Part shown: one piece after another, positions 16,768 to 25,445 of the stretch | Numbering within the stretch: the stretch's first letter is position 1 | Layout: each line of letters starts with the position of its first letter | Assembly: GCF_003854895.1 (NCBI RefSeq) | Contig: NZ_CP033966.1 | Span: forward strand, 5,766,001-5,830,000 | DNA: 64,000 nt | From: Pigmentiphaga sp. H8 | GTDB taxonomy: Bacteria; Pseudomonadota; Gammaproteobacteria; Burkholderiales; Burkholderiaceae_B | Reading direction: 5' to 3' | Program-made: the position numbers and the translations under genes | Notes under the pieces: generated by a model | Databases searched by the model: none | What the model saw: only the letters and a program-made list of their open reading frames with translations | Told to the model about the DNA's origin: nothing

Positions 16768-17745
16768 TTGAAACCCAGTCTATCGTGTGGCCTGGTCGCG
16801 GCGAGCCTGGCGCTTGCCGCCGGCATCCAGGCCGCCCATGCCGACGACTTTCCCACCCGCCCCATCCGCCTGGTTACCCCCTACCCGGCCGGCCTGACAC
16901 CGGATGTCGCCACGCGCATCATGGCCGAGAAGCTGGGCAAGCTGTGGGGCAAGCCCATCGTCATCGAAGCCAAGCCCGGCGCCAACGGCTTCCTGGCGCT
17001 GGGCGCCGCCAAGCAGGCCGCGCCCGACGGCTACACCCTGCTGGTCGTGGGCGACGCGCACATGACGACCAATCCCAAGCTGCTGTCCTCGGTCCCCTAC
17101 GACCCGCAGAAGGATTTCACGCCGGTCTCGCTGTTCTTCCGCGCCCCCTTCCTGTTCTACACATCCGCCGCGGCGCCCTATGCCTCGATGCGCGACCTGG
17201 TCGAGGCGGCCCGCAAGGACCCGAAGAAAATCACCTACGGTACGCCCTACGTCGGCAGCCCGGCCCACTTCGGCGGCGCCATCCTGGCCCAGGCCACGCG
17301 TACCGAGATGATGCCGGTCCACTACAAGGAAGGCGCGCAGATCTACACGGCGGTCGCCAACGGCGACATCAGCTTCAGCGTGGCCACCATCGGCTCGGGC
17401 CTGCCGCTGGTCAAGGCCGGCAAGCTGAAGATGCTGGCCACCGCGTCGCCGCAGCGCCTGGCCGACTACCCGCAGGTACCCACCGTGAAGGAATCCGGTG
17501 GCCCGGACCTGGCCATCGAGACCTGGGTGGGCCTGGTGGCGCCGGCCGGCACGCCCCCGGCCGTGGTGCAGAAGCTCAACGCCGGCATCGCGCAGGTACT
17601 GAAGGATCCGGAACTGGTCGAGAAGTTCGCGGCGCTGGGCATCGAGCCGCAGAGCAGCACGCCGGCCGAGTTGTCCGCGCGCGTGCGCGATGAACTGGCC
17701 GAGGTGGAAACGCGCATCAAGCGGCTGGGCATCAGCATCGAGTAG
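16768..17745 (+). CDS. Bug/TctC-family periplasmic solute-binding protein
   Basis: Second Bug protein of this module, 325 residues. TTG 16768 is chosen as start: GAGGAG precedes it at the right distance and the product then begins with a normal signal peptide cleaved after AAHA (about 25). Its ligand loop is TPYPAGLTPDVATR, lacking the usual GG pair, so the carboxylate-binding loop differs from that of its neighbour and a different ligand is likely. The gene converges on the GntR regulator with a 35-base gap rich in GC inverted repeats. Confidence 0.88.
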   Translation: MKPSLSCGLVAASLALAAGIQAAHADDFPTRPIRLVTPYPAGLTPDVATRIMAEKLGKLWGKPIVIEAKPGANGFLALGAAKQAAPDGYTLLVVGDAHMTTNPKLLSSVPYDPQKDFTPVSLFFRAPFLFYTSAAAPYASMRDLVEAARKDPKKITYGTPYVGSPAHFGGAILAQATRTEMMPVHYKEGAQIYTAVANGDISFSVATIGSGLPLVKAGKLKMLATASPQRLADYPQVPTVKESGGPDLAIETWVGLVAPAGTPPAVVQKLNAGIAQVLKDPELVEKFAALGIEPQSSTPAELSARVRDELAEVETRIKRLGISIE

Positions 17746-17780
17746 CCCGCCGCGGGCGGCCGGCGCGCCAGGCGCCGCCG

Positions 17781-18554
17781 CTACTTCAGCCGCATGTGCA
17801 CCCGCACGAAGTCGCTGCGGAAAAGGCCCTGGGATTCATACACCAGGACCTCGTCCCGGTCGAACACCGAGCGGGTGACCACCATGATGGCGGTGTTCAC
17901 CGGCACATCCAGCAACTGCGCCACCTCGAAGTCGGCGTTGCTGGCCTGGATGGTCTGCTCGGCACGGCCGATACGCTCGCCCGCGTGGTTCTGTATCAGC
18001 TGCATGGGTACGGGCGAGTTGAACGCCTTCTTGCCGATGGCGCGGAAGATCGTGCGCTCCACGTACGAGTCGCCCACGAAATACGGAATCTGGTTGTGCT
18101 TCTGCAGCCGGCGCAAGTGCTGGTAGCCGTCGGGCGACAGCGCGCCGCCGTGGTGGTTGATCGACTGCGGCCGCATGACGGTGCTGCTTTCCAGCCATTC
18201 GATCTGGATGTCGGGCACGTGGTTGACCAGCGTGTCCCAGCTGGTCGGGATGTCGTAGAAGACGCCGCTTTGCGGGCGGCGCAGGACGAAGGTGCCGCGG
18301 CCGCGATAGCGGCCGATCAGCCCCTCGGATTCCAGGAAGCCGATGGCATGGCGGATGGTGGCGCGCGCCACGCCTTCGTCGCGGGCCAGTTCGTCCAGCG
18401 ACGGGATCTGCTGGTCCACCGCCCACTCGCCCGTCTCGATGCGCTTCCTGAAGGACATCACCAGCTTCACGTAGATGGGCGTCCCCACTTGCGCCAGGTT
18501 CGCGATGGCGGTCGACGGCGTCGTGCGGGTGGCGCGGGGCGGAGGCAAAGTCAT
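17781..18554 (-). CDS. GntR-family (HutC/UTRA) transcriptional regulator
   Basis: Repressor-type regulator of 257 residues: a winged helix at about 25-95 with PSLDELARDEGVARATIRHAI and the wing GRYRGRGTFVL, then a UTRA ligand domain (WLES, HAGERIGRAEQTIQAS, VNTAIMVVTRSV). It has the same architecture and many of the same residues as the regulator at 19144-19926, so the two are paralogues. Likely targets are the promoters around 16683 or its own divergent region. The effector is unknown, probably a carboxylate of the neighbouring pathway. Confidence 0.9.
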   Translation of the reverse strand: MTLPPPRATRTTPSTAIANLAQVGTPIYVKLVMSFRKRIETGEWAVDQQIPSLDELARDEGVARATIRHAIGFLESEGLIGRYRGRGTFVLRRPQSGVFYDIPTSWDTLVNHVPDIQIEWLESSTVMRPQSINHHGGALSPDGYQHLRRLQKHNQIPYFVGDSYVERTIFRAIGKKAFNSPVPMQLIQNHAGERIGRAEQTIQASNADFEVAQLLDVPVNTAIMVVTRSVFDRDEVLVYESQGLFRSDFVRVHMRLK

Positions 18555-18668
18555 GAGGCGAAATGTGCTGGTTGACTAGCCTTGCATTCTATCAGCGGCC
18601 TGTCCCGGCAGGCGGCGCGCGCGGTGGGCTATAGTCGGTGCTCTTCCGGCAACACGCATCGTTCCCGC

Positions 18669-19136
18669 ATGAGTCTCGAATCCGTCCGCCATTTCCTGGC
18701 CGCCCACGCACCCGACATCGCCATCATCGAACTCGAACACAGCACCGCCACCGTCGAACTGGCCGCGCAGCACCACGGCGTCGCGCCCGGCCAGATCGCC
18801 AAGACGCTGTCGCTGCGGGCGGGCGACCGCGAAGTGCTGGTCGTGACGCGCGGCGACGCCAGGCTGGACAACAAGAAGGCCAAGGCCGTGTTCGGCGGAC
18901 GCGTGAAGATGCTGCCGGCCGACGAAGTGGTGGCCGTGACGGGGCATCCGGTGGGCGGCGTCTGCCCGTTCGGCCTGGCCACGCCGCTGCCGGTGTATTG
19001 CGACGTCTCGCTGCGGGCCTACGACGAAGTGCTGCCGGCGGCCGGGTCCACCCACAGCGCGGTGCGCATCGCGCCGCAGCGCCTGGCCGAACTGGTCGGC
19101 GCGCAATGGGTGGACGTCAGCCAGGAAGCGGCCTGA
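18669..19136 (+). CDS. YbaK/EbsC-family aminoacyl-tRNA deacylase
   Basis: Predicted trans-editing domain related to YbaK and ProX, which hydrolyse misacylated tRNA (for example Cys-tRNA-Pro). The product has 155 residues, with the family features QIAKTLSLRAG, the lysine-containing DNKKAKAVFG and GHPVGGVCPFGLATP. The catalytic Lys of the family corresponds to the Lys in QIAKTL. The ATG at 18669 gives the typical length. It sits between two paralogous GntR genes and looks like an unrelated passenger. The precise tRNA target is not decided by sequence. Confidence 0.87.
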   Translation: MSLESVRHFLAAHAPDIAIIELEHSTATVELAAQHHGVAPGQIAKTLSLRAGDREVLVVTRGDARLDNKKAKAVFGGRVKMLPADEVVAVTGHPVGGVCPFGLATPLPVYCDVSLRAYDEVLPAAGSTHSAVRIAPQRLAELVGAQWVDVSQEAA

Positions 19137-19143
19137 GGCGCGC

Positions 19144-19926
19144 CTACTTCAGGTCGGTGTGGATTTCCACGAAATCGCCGCGGAAGACGCCCAGCGATTC
19201 ATAGACCAGCATGCCCTGGTGATCCAGCACCGAGCGCGTCACCTGGATGACCGGGGCGCCCGAGGTCAGGTCGAGCAGTCGGGCGGTGTCGAGGTCGGCC
19301 ACGCTTGCGCGCACCGTCTGCTCGGCATGGCCGACGCCGCCCGGCAGGCGGGCGTCCAGGATCTTCAGCGGGATGGGCTTGGCCAGCACGTCGGCGCCGA
19401 AGGCGGCATAGACGTTCTTTTCGATGTAGGTATGGCCGATGCCGTAGGGAATGTGGTGGCGCAGCAGGCGCCGCTTGAGCGCCTGGTAGGACTCGCCCAG
19501 CGCGGCCCCGGTGTGCACCGAGGCGGGCGGATGCGTGCACTCGTGGCTCTCCAGCCATTCGACTTCGATGTCGGGTTGCGGCCCCGTCAGTTCGTCCCAG
19601 TTCATCGGGATGCGATACCAGATGTTGGACTGGGGGCGCGCCAGCACGAAGGTGCCACGGCCGCGGAAGCGGCCCACCAGCCCCTCGGCCTCGAGCATGC
19701 CCAGCGCGTGCCGCACCGTGACCCGGCCCACGTCGAACTCTTCCATCAGTTCGTCCAGTGACGGAATGCATTCGTTCAGCGGCCAGACGCCGTTCTCGAT
19801 GCGCTGGCGGAACAGCGCGAAGAGCTGCGCGTACATCGGCAGCCCGCCGCGCGGGCCGGTGTTGGCGGCGCGCGCGGAGGTATCGGAAGTATCGGAAGCG
19901 TCGGTAGTGGGTCGTGCGGATGCCAT
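19144..19926 (-). CDS. GntR-family (HutC/UTRA) transcriptional regulator
   Basis: A 260-residue regulator with a winged helix (PSLDELMEEFDVGRVTVRHAL, GRFRGRGTFVL) after an N-terminal Ser/Thr/Asp-rich stretch, and a UTRA domain (GGVGHAEQTVRASVADLDTARLL in residues 195-220). It lies 98 bases downstream of ridA on the same strand and so is probably the last gene of the hyuA-to-ridA operon. The operator at 27637-27666 is its most likely target. The ATG at 19926 is preferred over longer frames that add low-complexity sequence. Confidence 0.9.
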   Translation of the reverse strand: MASARPTTDASDTSDTSARAANTGPRGGLPMYAQLFALFRQRIENGVWPLNECIPSLDELMEEFDVGRVTVRHALGMLEAEGLVGRFRGRGTFVLARPQSNIWYRIPMNWDELTGPQPDIEVEWLESHECTHPPASVHTGAALGESYQALKRRLLRHHIPYGIGHTYIEKNVYAAFGADVLAKPIPLKILDARLPGGVGHAEQTVRASVADLDTARLLDLTSGAPVIQVTRSVLDHQGMLVYESLGVFRGDFVEIHTDLK

Positions 19927-20024
19927 GGAGCGAATCACCTGCGGCGGATGGCCAGTCTCGCGCCCGGGGCGCAAACGCATATTGTGCCGGGGCGCGGCGG
20001 GCGCTGGCAATCGAGCCGCTCCCG

Positions 20025-20420
20025 TCACGGCGCCAGCGCGATCACGTCCAGCGCATAGTGGGCGTTGCCGCCGGGCGCGCCGTTGGCATCCGCGACCCCC
20101 ACCGCGATGCGGGCGGGTGGATCCTGCGGAAAGAACTCCATCCACGCCTGATGGAAGCCCTTGCGCTGGTCCAGGTCATGCAGATAAAGCGTGACCTTCA
20201 CCACGTGCTGGAGCGTCGCCCCGGACGCGGCCAGCACCGCCTGGACGTTGCGCAGCGCCTGGCAGGCCTGTTCGTAGGGGTCGTCGGGCATGCGGTTGGT
20301 GGCCGGGTCGCGGCCGCGTATGGCCGACAGGAACAGGAAGCCTCCGGCCCGCACGCCAGGCACCATGCCGGCCATGCGGTCGGGCGCGTCCGGCGACTGC
20401 GGCATGCTCTGCCTATCCAT
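20025..20420 (-). CDS. RidA/YjgF-family enamine/imine deaminase
   Basis: RidA-fold protein, 131 residues; the family hydrolyses reactive enamine or imine intermediates or related compounds. The sequence has the expected strands FLFLSAIRGRDPAT, LRNVQAVLAASGATLQHVVKV (residues about 57-77) and a C-terminal ALDVIAL. The conserved arginine that binds the carboxylate in true RidA is in PPARIAVGV. Its start overlaps the end of the alpha/beta hydrolase gene by eight bases, so it belongs to the operon. Many operon-borne members act on pathway-specific intermediates. Confidence 0.85.
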   Translation of the reverse strand: MDRQSMPQSPDAPDRMAGMVPGVRAGGFLFLSAIRGRDPATNRMPDDPYEQACQALRNVQAVLAASGATLQHVVKVTLYLHDLDQRKGFHQAWMEFFPQDPPARIAVGVADANGAPGGNAHYALDVIALAP

Positions 20421-21276
20421 TCAGGAACTCCCGGATGATGGCGGCGGCGCGGTCCGGCGCGTCGGTCTGCACCTGGTGGCCGGCTCCGGGCACCCATTCG
20501 ATACGCGCGTCGGGCAGCATCTCGGCCAGCGCACGGCCGGTGGCGGGCACGGCGAAGGTATCTTCCTCGCCCCACAGGATCAGGGTGGGGATGCGGCGCG
20601 TCAGCGCGGGCAGCGCTTCCTGCCATTGGGTCTGGAGCTTGAGCACCGGGTCGTTGCGCACGAAGTCGATACCCTGCGCCATGCGCTGGAAGGCCTCGTA
20701 CGCGCCGGGCCGCGTGGCGGCGCGCTGGCGTTCGTCGATCAGCGCGTCGGTGATGCGCGACTTGTCGATGATCAGCGCTTCCAGCAGGCGCTTCATGCCG
20801 GCGCGCGAGCCGTCATAGCCCATCAGCGCGTGCATGGCCTCGTTCGGCGCCTGTTTCAGGCCCAGCGAGCCGGCGATGGTGAGCGAGGACACGATGACCA
20901 GCTTCTCGACGCGGTCCGGATGCAGCATGGCGTAGTACGCGCCCGACCACGCGCCCTGCGAATTGCCCAGCACCGAGAACTTGTCCAGGCACAGCGCATC
21001 GACGAAATCCGCGGTGTGCGCCGCGCGGCTGATCAACCCGTAGGGCGTGGGCGCCTGGGTGTCCGTCAGCCCGAAGCCGCCGATGGAATCGGGCGCGACC
21101 ACCCGGAAGTCCTTGCCCAGCAGCGGCAGCACGGGACCCATGCCCGAGGCGCCGGACGAGCCCGCGCCGCCGCCATGCAGCGCCACCAGCGTGCGGCCCT
21201 GGTCGCCCGCTTCCGCGTAGTGCGTACGCACGCCGTTGGCCAGTACCCAGCGCGAACGAATTGCCGTGTCATTCAT
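20413..21276 (-). CDS. alpha/beta hydrolase, meta-cleavage-product-hydrolase-like
   Basis: Serine hydrolase of 287 residues resembling C-C bond hydrolases of meta-cleavage pathways (MhpC/BphD group). Features are VALHGGGAGSSGASG (oxyanion region, matching the GGGPGA-type loop of that group), the elbow GNSQGAW with the nucleophile Ser, LILWGEEDTF with the acid, and GAGHQVQ with the catalytic His. It directly follows the ring-cleavage dioxygenase, so it is well placed to hydrolyse the ring-fission product. GGAGA precedes the ATG. Confidence 0.88.
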   Translation of the reverse strand: MNDTAIRSRWVLANGVRTHYAEAGDQGRTLVALHGGGAGSSGASGMGPVLPLLGKDFRVVAPDSIGGFGLTDTQAPTPYGLISRAAHTADFVDALCLDKFSVLGNSQGAWSGAYYAMLHPDRVEKLVIVSSLTIAGSLGLKQAPNEAMHALMGYDGSRAGMKRLLEALIIDKSRITDALIDERQRAATRPGAYEAFQRMAQGIDFVRNDPVLKLQTQWQEALPALTRRIPTLILWGEEDTFAVPATGRALAEMLPDARIEWVPGAGHQVQTDAPDRAAAIIREFLNG

Positions 21277-21330
21277 GGTCGATGTCTCCAGTCGAAGAGA
21301 TGGACCCCGCCCATCGCGGGGCCCGCTTGC

Positions 21331-22470
21331 TCAGTTGCCGTGCCGCGGCAGCAGGCCACGGTCGCGGTAAGCCTGCACGTAGCGCAGTTCCAGGGTTCCG
21401 GCGAAGTTGCGGATCAGGAGCGGATGCACGCCCCACTCGTACAAGGTGGCCAGGTCGCGCTCGCGCAGAACGCGCCGTTCCTCGTCGTCCAGCCCGTAGC
21501 CGTCGAACGCGTCGCCGGCATCGGCTCGCAGCGCCGCCTGCAACGCCGGCTCCTTGTCGAAACGGAACAGGTAGCGCTCCAGCGCATGGCGGTCGCGGTC
21601 CGCCCCGCCCGCCCGCGCGGGCAAGACCTCACGTGTGTCCGTCTCGGGCAACAGCAGTTCGGTCACGCCTATTCCGGTCACCCAGGCCTGCACCGGCTCG
21701 TAGGCCGCCACCCGCGCGCCCGTGGCCCGGGCCGCGCCCGCGGCCAGCAGCCAGTTGCGGATCTCGGCAGCGCCGTTGCCCGCGCTGCGCACCACCTCGG
21801 CCGCGTTCCAGCCGGCGATCTCGTCGAAGCGGCCGGCGGCGAAGCCTTCCAGGAAGCGGCGGTCGAAATCGCGGTTGATGTGCCCGGTCTCGGGCATGCC
21901 GACCCAGTGGCTCAGGCCGCCGGTGCCGAGCACGGCCACGCGCGGCGCCCGTTCCTGCGCGCGCAGCACGTCGCCCAGCGCCCGGCCGAAAGCCAGGCAG
22001 CGGTCCAGGCGCGGCAGCGGTTCGATGGTGCAGTTCACGTACACCGGCAGCACCGGTGCGTCCCAGCCGGCCAGCAGCAATTGCAGCGGGCACGAGAAGC
22101 TGTGGTCCAGCGGCAGGCCGCGCGCGCCGGCCGCGTCGAAGCCGGCCGCCACCATGCCCGCGTGCACCGACTCGCCCAGGCCGGGCACGCCGGTGTAGTC
22201 CCGCTTGGGCACGCCGAATTCCCCGTGCCCCGGGAACGCCGCGCCGGTGCCGATGGCGAACACCGGCAGCGCGGCCTGGTCGAAGGTCAGGAAATGGTCG
22301 GTGGCGACGACCACGAGCACGTCGGGGCGCGCGGCCCGCAGCGAGGCGGACAGGGCCGAGAAGGCCTGGAACACCCGGTCGGCGCGCGCCAGGTCGTCCG
22401 GGTCGCCCTTGGGCGCGCGCATCATGGCGCCCGTATGGGCCGTGGCCGCGGCCCAGACGATTTCGCTCAT
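21331..22470 (-). CDS. class III extradiol dioxygenase, fused LigB-LigA domains (gallate/protocatechuate type)
   Basis: Fe(II) ring-cleavage dioxygenase in which the catalytic LigB domain and the small LigA-like domain are one chain, as in gallate dioxygenases. In the 379 residues the metal and catalytic positions are all present: His12 (AHTGAMM), His59 (ATDHF), His123 (LDHSFSCP), His188 (GGLSHW) and Glu236 (GNGAAEIRNW). The LigA part occupies about 290-379 (ERYLFRFDKEP, GVHPLLIRNFAG). GGGAGG precedes the ATG, which is two bases after the dienelactone-hydrolase stop. A gallate-like or protocatechuate-like substrate is likely, though not proven. Confidence 0.88.
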   Translation of the reverse strand: MSEIVWAAATAHTGAMMRAPKGDPDDLARADRVFQAFSALSASLRAARPDVLVVVATDHFLTFDQAALPVFAIGTGAAFPGHGEFGVPKRDYTGVPGLGESVHAGMVAAGFDAAGARGLPLDHSFSCPLQLLLAGWDAPVLPVYVNCTIEPLPRLDRCLAFGRALGDVLRAQERAPRVAVLGTGGLSHWVGMPETGHINRDFDRRFLEGFAAGRFDEIAGWNAAEVVRSAGNGAAEIRNWLLAAGAARATGARVAAYEPVQAWVTGIGVTELLLPETDTREVLPARAGGADRDRHALERYLFRFDKEPALQAALRADAGDAFDGYGLDDEERRVLRERDLATLYEWGVHPLLIRNFAGTLELRYVQAYRDRGLLPRHGN

Positions 22471-22472
22471 GG

Positions 22473-23231
22473 TCAGCCTCCCGCGTCCAGATGGCGATGC
22501 AGGAAGTCCACGAAGCGCTCGTAGGTCAGTGCCGCGGCCTCGGGCGAATAACGCTCCAGCGTGCTGTCCATGTAGGCATGGCGCGCGCCGGGGTAGACGT
22601 GGAAGGAAATGGGCGCGGGCGCCCGCGCTTCCAGCGCTTCCTTCAGCGCCAGGGTCTGGTCCATGGGAATGGCTTCGTCGGCGTCGCCGAAGTGCAGCTG
22701 CATGGGCGCCTGGATGCGCGGCGCCAGCGCGATGCGCGAGCGGTCGCGGCCGTCGGGCGCATAGGCGGCGGGCACCACCGGCAGCGCGTACAGCACCACC
22801 GAGCAGGCCAGGTCTTGCGTGTCGGCGGCCCAGGCCAGCACCGTGCCGCCGCCCAGGCAATAGCCCAGCGCGCCGACGCGGCCCACCCGGGGCTGCGTGC
22901 GCAGCCAGGCCAGCGCCGCCTGGCAATCGGGCACCACGACCTCGTCGCGCGCGGCGATGAAGGCCTTGCTGCGCCGTTCCTCGGCGGTGGTGTAGTCCTG
23001 CGGCGGCCGGCCGCCGATGCGGCTGTACGGGTCCACGGTCAGGACGATGAAACCCTCGGCCGCGAGCCGCCGCGTTTCCTCCTGGCGATGCTCGGTCACC
23101 CCCAGGTTCTCGGGCGCGCAGACCACCGCGCCCAGCACGTCGTCGCCGTCGGGCTCGGCCAGGTAGCCCCGCACCTGGTCGGCGCCGCTGGGAAAGGTCA
23201 CCCAGCGGCCATGGCTGGTTCGCTTGTTCAT
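22473..23231 (-). CDS. dienelactone hydrolase family protein
   Basis: Carboxymethylenebutenolidase-like alpha/beta hydrolase with a Cys nucleophile. The 252 residues include AVVCAPENLGVTEHRQEE, the elbow GYCLGGG with the catalytic Cys, FGDADEAIP with the acid, and YPGARHAYMD with the His. AAGGAGG precedes the ATG at 23231. In the operon it lies between hyuB and the ring-cleavage dioxygenase; it may open a lactone formed in the pathway. Longer frames upstream are rejected because they overlap hyuB. Confidence 0.9.
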   Translation of the reverse strand: MNKRTSHGRWVTFPSGADQVRGYLAEPDGDDVLGAVVCAPENLGVTEHRQEETRRLAAEGFIVLTVDPYSRIGGRPPQDYTTAEERRSKAFIAARDEVVVPDCQAALAWLRTQPRVGRVGALGYCLGGGTVLAWAADTQDLACSVVLYALPVVPAAYAPDGRDRSRIALAPRIQAPMQLHFGDADEAIPMDQTLALKEALEARAPAPISFHVYPGARHAYMDSTLERYSPEAAALTYERFVDFLHRHLDAGG

Positions 23232-23242
23232 GGATGCCTCCT

Positions 23243-25429
23243 TCAGGCCGCGACCTGGATGTCGAACAGGGATGCCTCGCCCTTGCGGCGCACCTCGACG
23301 TCGAGCAGCGTGGCGCAATGCGGGCAGGCGTGCTGGACGACCTCGAGGTCGTGGTGGATGCGCACGCGCGGGCCCAGGTCCTCGGGGGTGGCCAGGTGGT
23401 GGCGCGCGTAGTCCTTCCAGTTCTCCGCCGCCGGCGCGATGGCCGTGTCGCAGCTGTTGCAGACCAGGTAAGGCGTGCCGGAGGCGCGCACGATGCGCGC
23501 CACGTCGCCGACGATGGCCACGGGTTCGGCCTGTCCGGTTTTCGGAAGCGCGGCCAGCGTCTTGCCGGCGGGCCATGCCAGCCGGCGCTGGCGGATCGCG
23601 GCGCGCGCGGCGCCGGTGGCGGCCTCGTCCAGCACACCGCCCTTGGTCACGACGCCGAAGATGTGTTCGGCCACCTGGGCCGAGAAGGCTCCGGCCGCGA
23701 CATCGGCGGCCACGCTGTCGGCCGGCCGGCCCAGCGGATCGCCCCAGCCGCCGCCGGCCGTGGGATTGCATTCGTAGACGTCGTCCTTGCCGAACTCGAA
23801 CTCCGGCGGCTTGGCGTTGAACTCCACTTCCTCGCCTTCCAGCCCGTCCATGCGGTCGGGAAACACGCCGTCGGCCAGCAGTTGGCGGATGTTGCTATGG
23901 CGCAGGAAGCGGCGATGGTTGCAGCCGCTGGGATAGCCGCCGAACAGGCCGCGCGAGGTGGGCGACTGGTAGCCGTGGCAGGCGACCAGCGACTCGACCT
24001 CGTCCACGCCGTGCAGCACGAAGGCCGCGCCCGCGGCCTGGCCGCCGACGTTGCGGCCGGCGCCCGAGCTGTCGGTGATGATGCGGCGGTACATGTACAG
24101 CACCGGCAGCTTCAGCTCGGTGGTCTCGACGTTGGGCGCGCGGCCGGCGGTGATGTTGCGCTGGCCCGAAACGCTCACGCCGTCGCGGTGCGCATAGGCG
24201 CCGCCGCCCGACAGCATCACTTCCAGGATGGGCGCGGTGGCCGGTTCGCCGTACTGGTTGCGGCCGTGGATGTGGAACAGGTCCGGTCCGCTGGCCGGCG
24301 ACGACTGCGCCTCGGCCAGGTAGTCCGGATGCGTGGCCATCAGCTTGGAGATGACCTCGGTGGTGGTGACCTCGACCAGCCACATCGCGCCCAGCGGCCC
24401 CTGGCTGCACGGCGCGGGGAACTTGCACGAAACGATCGAGCCTTCGGTGGACAGCACTTCCAGCGGCCTCAGCAGGCCCTCGTTCCACGGCAGGTCATAG
24501 GCGATGACCGGCAGGATGCCGGCGTAGACCCCGGCCAGCAGGCCCGTGCGCGTCGCGTTGACGAAGCCCGGCGCCTGCGGGTCGGACCCGGTGTAATCGA
24601 ACACGATGTGGTCGCCCTGCTTGCGCAGCTCGACGTGGATCTTGTAGATCTTGTTGTCGAAGCCGTCGTGGTCCAGGAAGGCCTGGGCGCGGAACACGCC
24701 GTCGGGCAGTTCCTTCAGGCGCTTGCGCATCTTGGTCTCGGACAGGCCCATCATGCCGTCCATCACCGTCAGCACCGTATCCACGCCGTACTTGGCGATG
24801 GTGTCCAGCAGGCTCTTCACGCCGATGTTGTTGGCCGCCATCAACCCCTTCAGATCCAGGCTGATGTTGGTGGGCAGGCGCGACATGCCGGTGATGAAAT
24901 TCAGCACGTCGCTGCGCAGCTCGCCGCGGTCGATGATCTTGACCGGCGGGATCAGCATGCCTTCCTGGCGGATGTCCTTGGCCATGGAGGCGAAGCTGCC
25001 CGGCACCATGCCGCCCACGTCCAGCTGGTGGGCGCAGGCGCCGGTCCAGCCGATGCGCTTGCCATCGACGAAGATGGGGGCCAACACGCCCACGTCCGGG
25101 CAGTGCAGCGCGCCCTTGTGCGGGTGGTTGACGATGAACATGTCGCCCGGATTGATGCCGACCGAGTCCTCGCAGTCCTCGATCACGTGTTTGACCATCA
25201 GCGACAGCGAGGCCGCGTGGAAGGTCACCGTCTTGCCCATGGTGACCACTTCGCCGAAGGCGCGGTAAAGGCCGGTGTTGAAGTCGGTCGCTTCGTTCAC
25301 CAGCGCCGACCCCGACACCGAGGCCAGCGTGGCCGCCTGTTCGTCGGTGATCGACAGCAGCCGGTGGCGGATCACCTCGAAGGTGATCGGGTCGGCCTCC
25401 TTGGCCGTGTATTCGTAGACCTGATGCAT
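23243..25429 (-). CDS. hyuB: hydantoinase B / acetone-carboxylase alpha-type subunit with C-terminal zinc ribbon
   Basis: Partner subunit of an ATP-dependent hydantoinase or ketone carboxylase. Residues 1 to about 560 form the HyuB domain (FEVIRHRLLSITDEQAATL, NPGDMFIVNHPHKGALHCPD with metal-binding His and Asp, GCNHRR). The C-terminal 75 residues add two CxxC pairs (Cys657-Cys660 and Cys702-Cys705), like the zinc-binding small subunit of acetone or acetophenone carboxylases; ordinary HyuB proteins lack this. Length is 728 residues against about 520-580 for plain HyuB. It starts 16 bases after hyuA. The reaction, hydantoin opening or carboxylation, cannot be decided. Confidence 0.88.
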   Translation of the reverse strand: MHQVYEYTAKEADPITFEVIRHRLLSITDEQAATLASVSGSALVNEATDFNTGLYRAFGEVVTMGKTVTFHAASLSLMVKHVIEDCEDSVGINPGDMFIVNHPHKGALHCPDVGVLAPIFVDGKRIGWTGACAHQLDVGGMVPGSFASMAKDIRQEGMLIPPVKIIDRGELRSDVLNFITGMSRLPTNISLDLKGLMAANNIGVKSLLDTIAKYGVDTVLTVMDGMMGLSETKMRKRLKELPDGVFRAQAFLDHDGFDNKIYKIHVELRKQGDHIVFDYTGSDPQAPGFVNATRTGLLAGVYAGILPVIAYDLPWNEGLLRPLEVLSTEGSIVSCKFPAPCSQGPLGAMWLVEVTTTEVISKLMATHPDYLAEAQSSPASGPDLFHIHGRNQYGEPATAPILEVMLSGGGAYAHRDGVSVSGQRNITAGRAPNVETTELKLPVLYMYRRIITDSSGAGRNVGGQAAGAAFVLHGVDEVESLVACHGYQSPTSRGLFGGYPSGCNHRRFLRHSNIRQLLADGVFPDRMDGLEGEEVEFNAKPPEFEFGKDDVYECNPTAGGGWGDPLGRPADSVAADVAAGAFSAQVAEHIFGVVTKGGVLDEAATGAARAAIRQRRLAWPAGKTLAALPKTGQAEPVAIVGDVARIVRASGTPYLVCNSCDTAIAPAAENWKDYARHHLATPEDLGPRVRIHHDLEVVQHACPHCATLLDVEVRRKGEASLFDIQVAA

Positions 25430-25445
25430 GCTCGTCTCGATAGCG

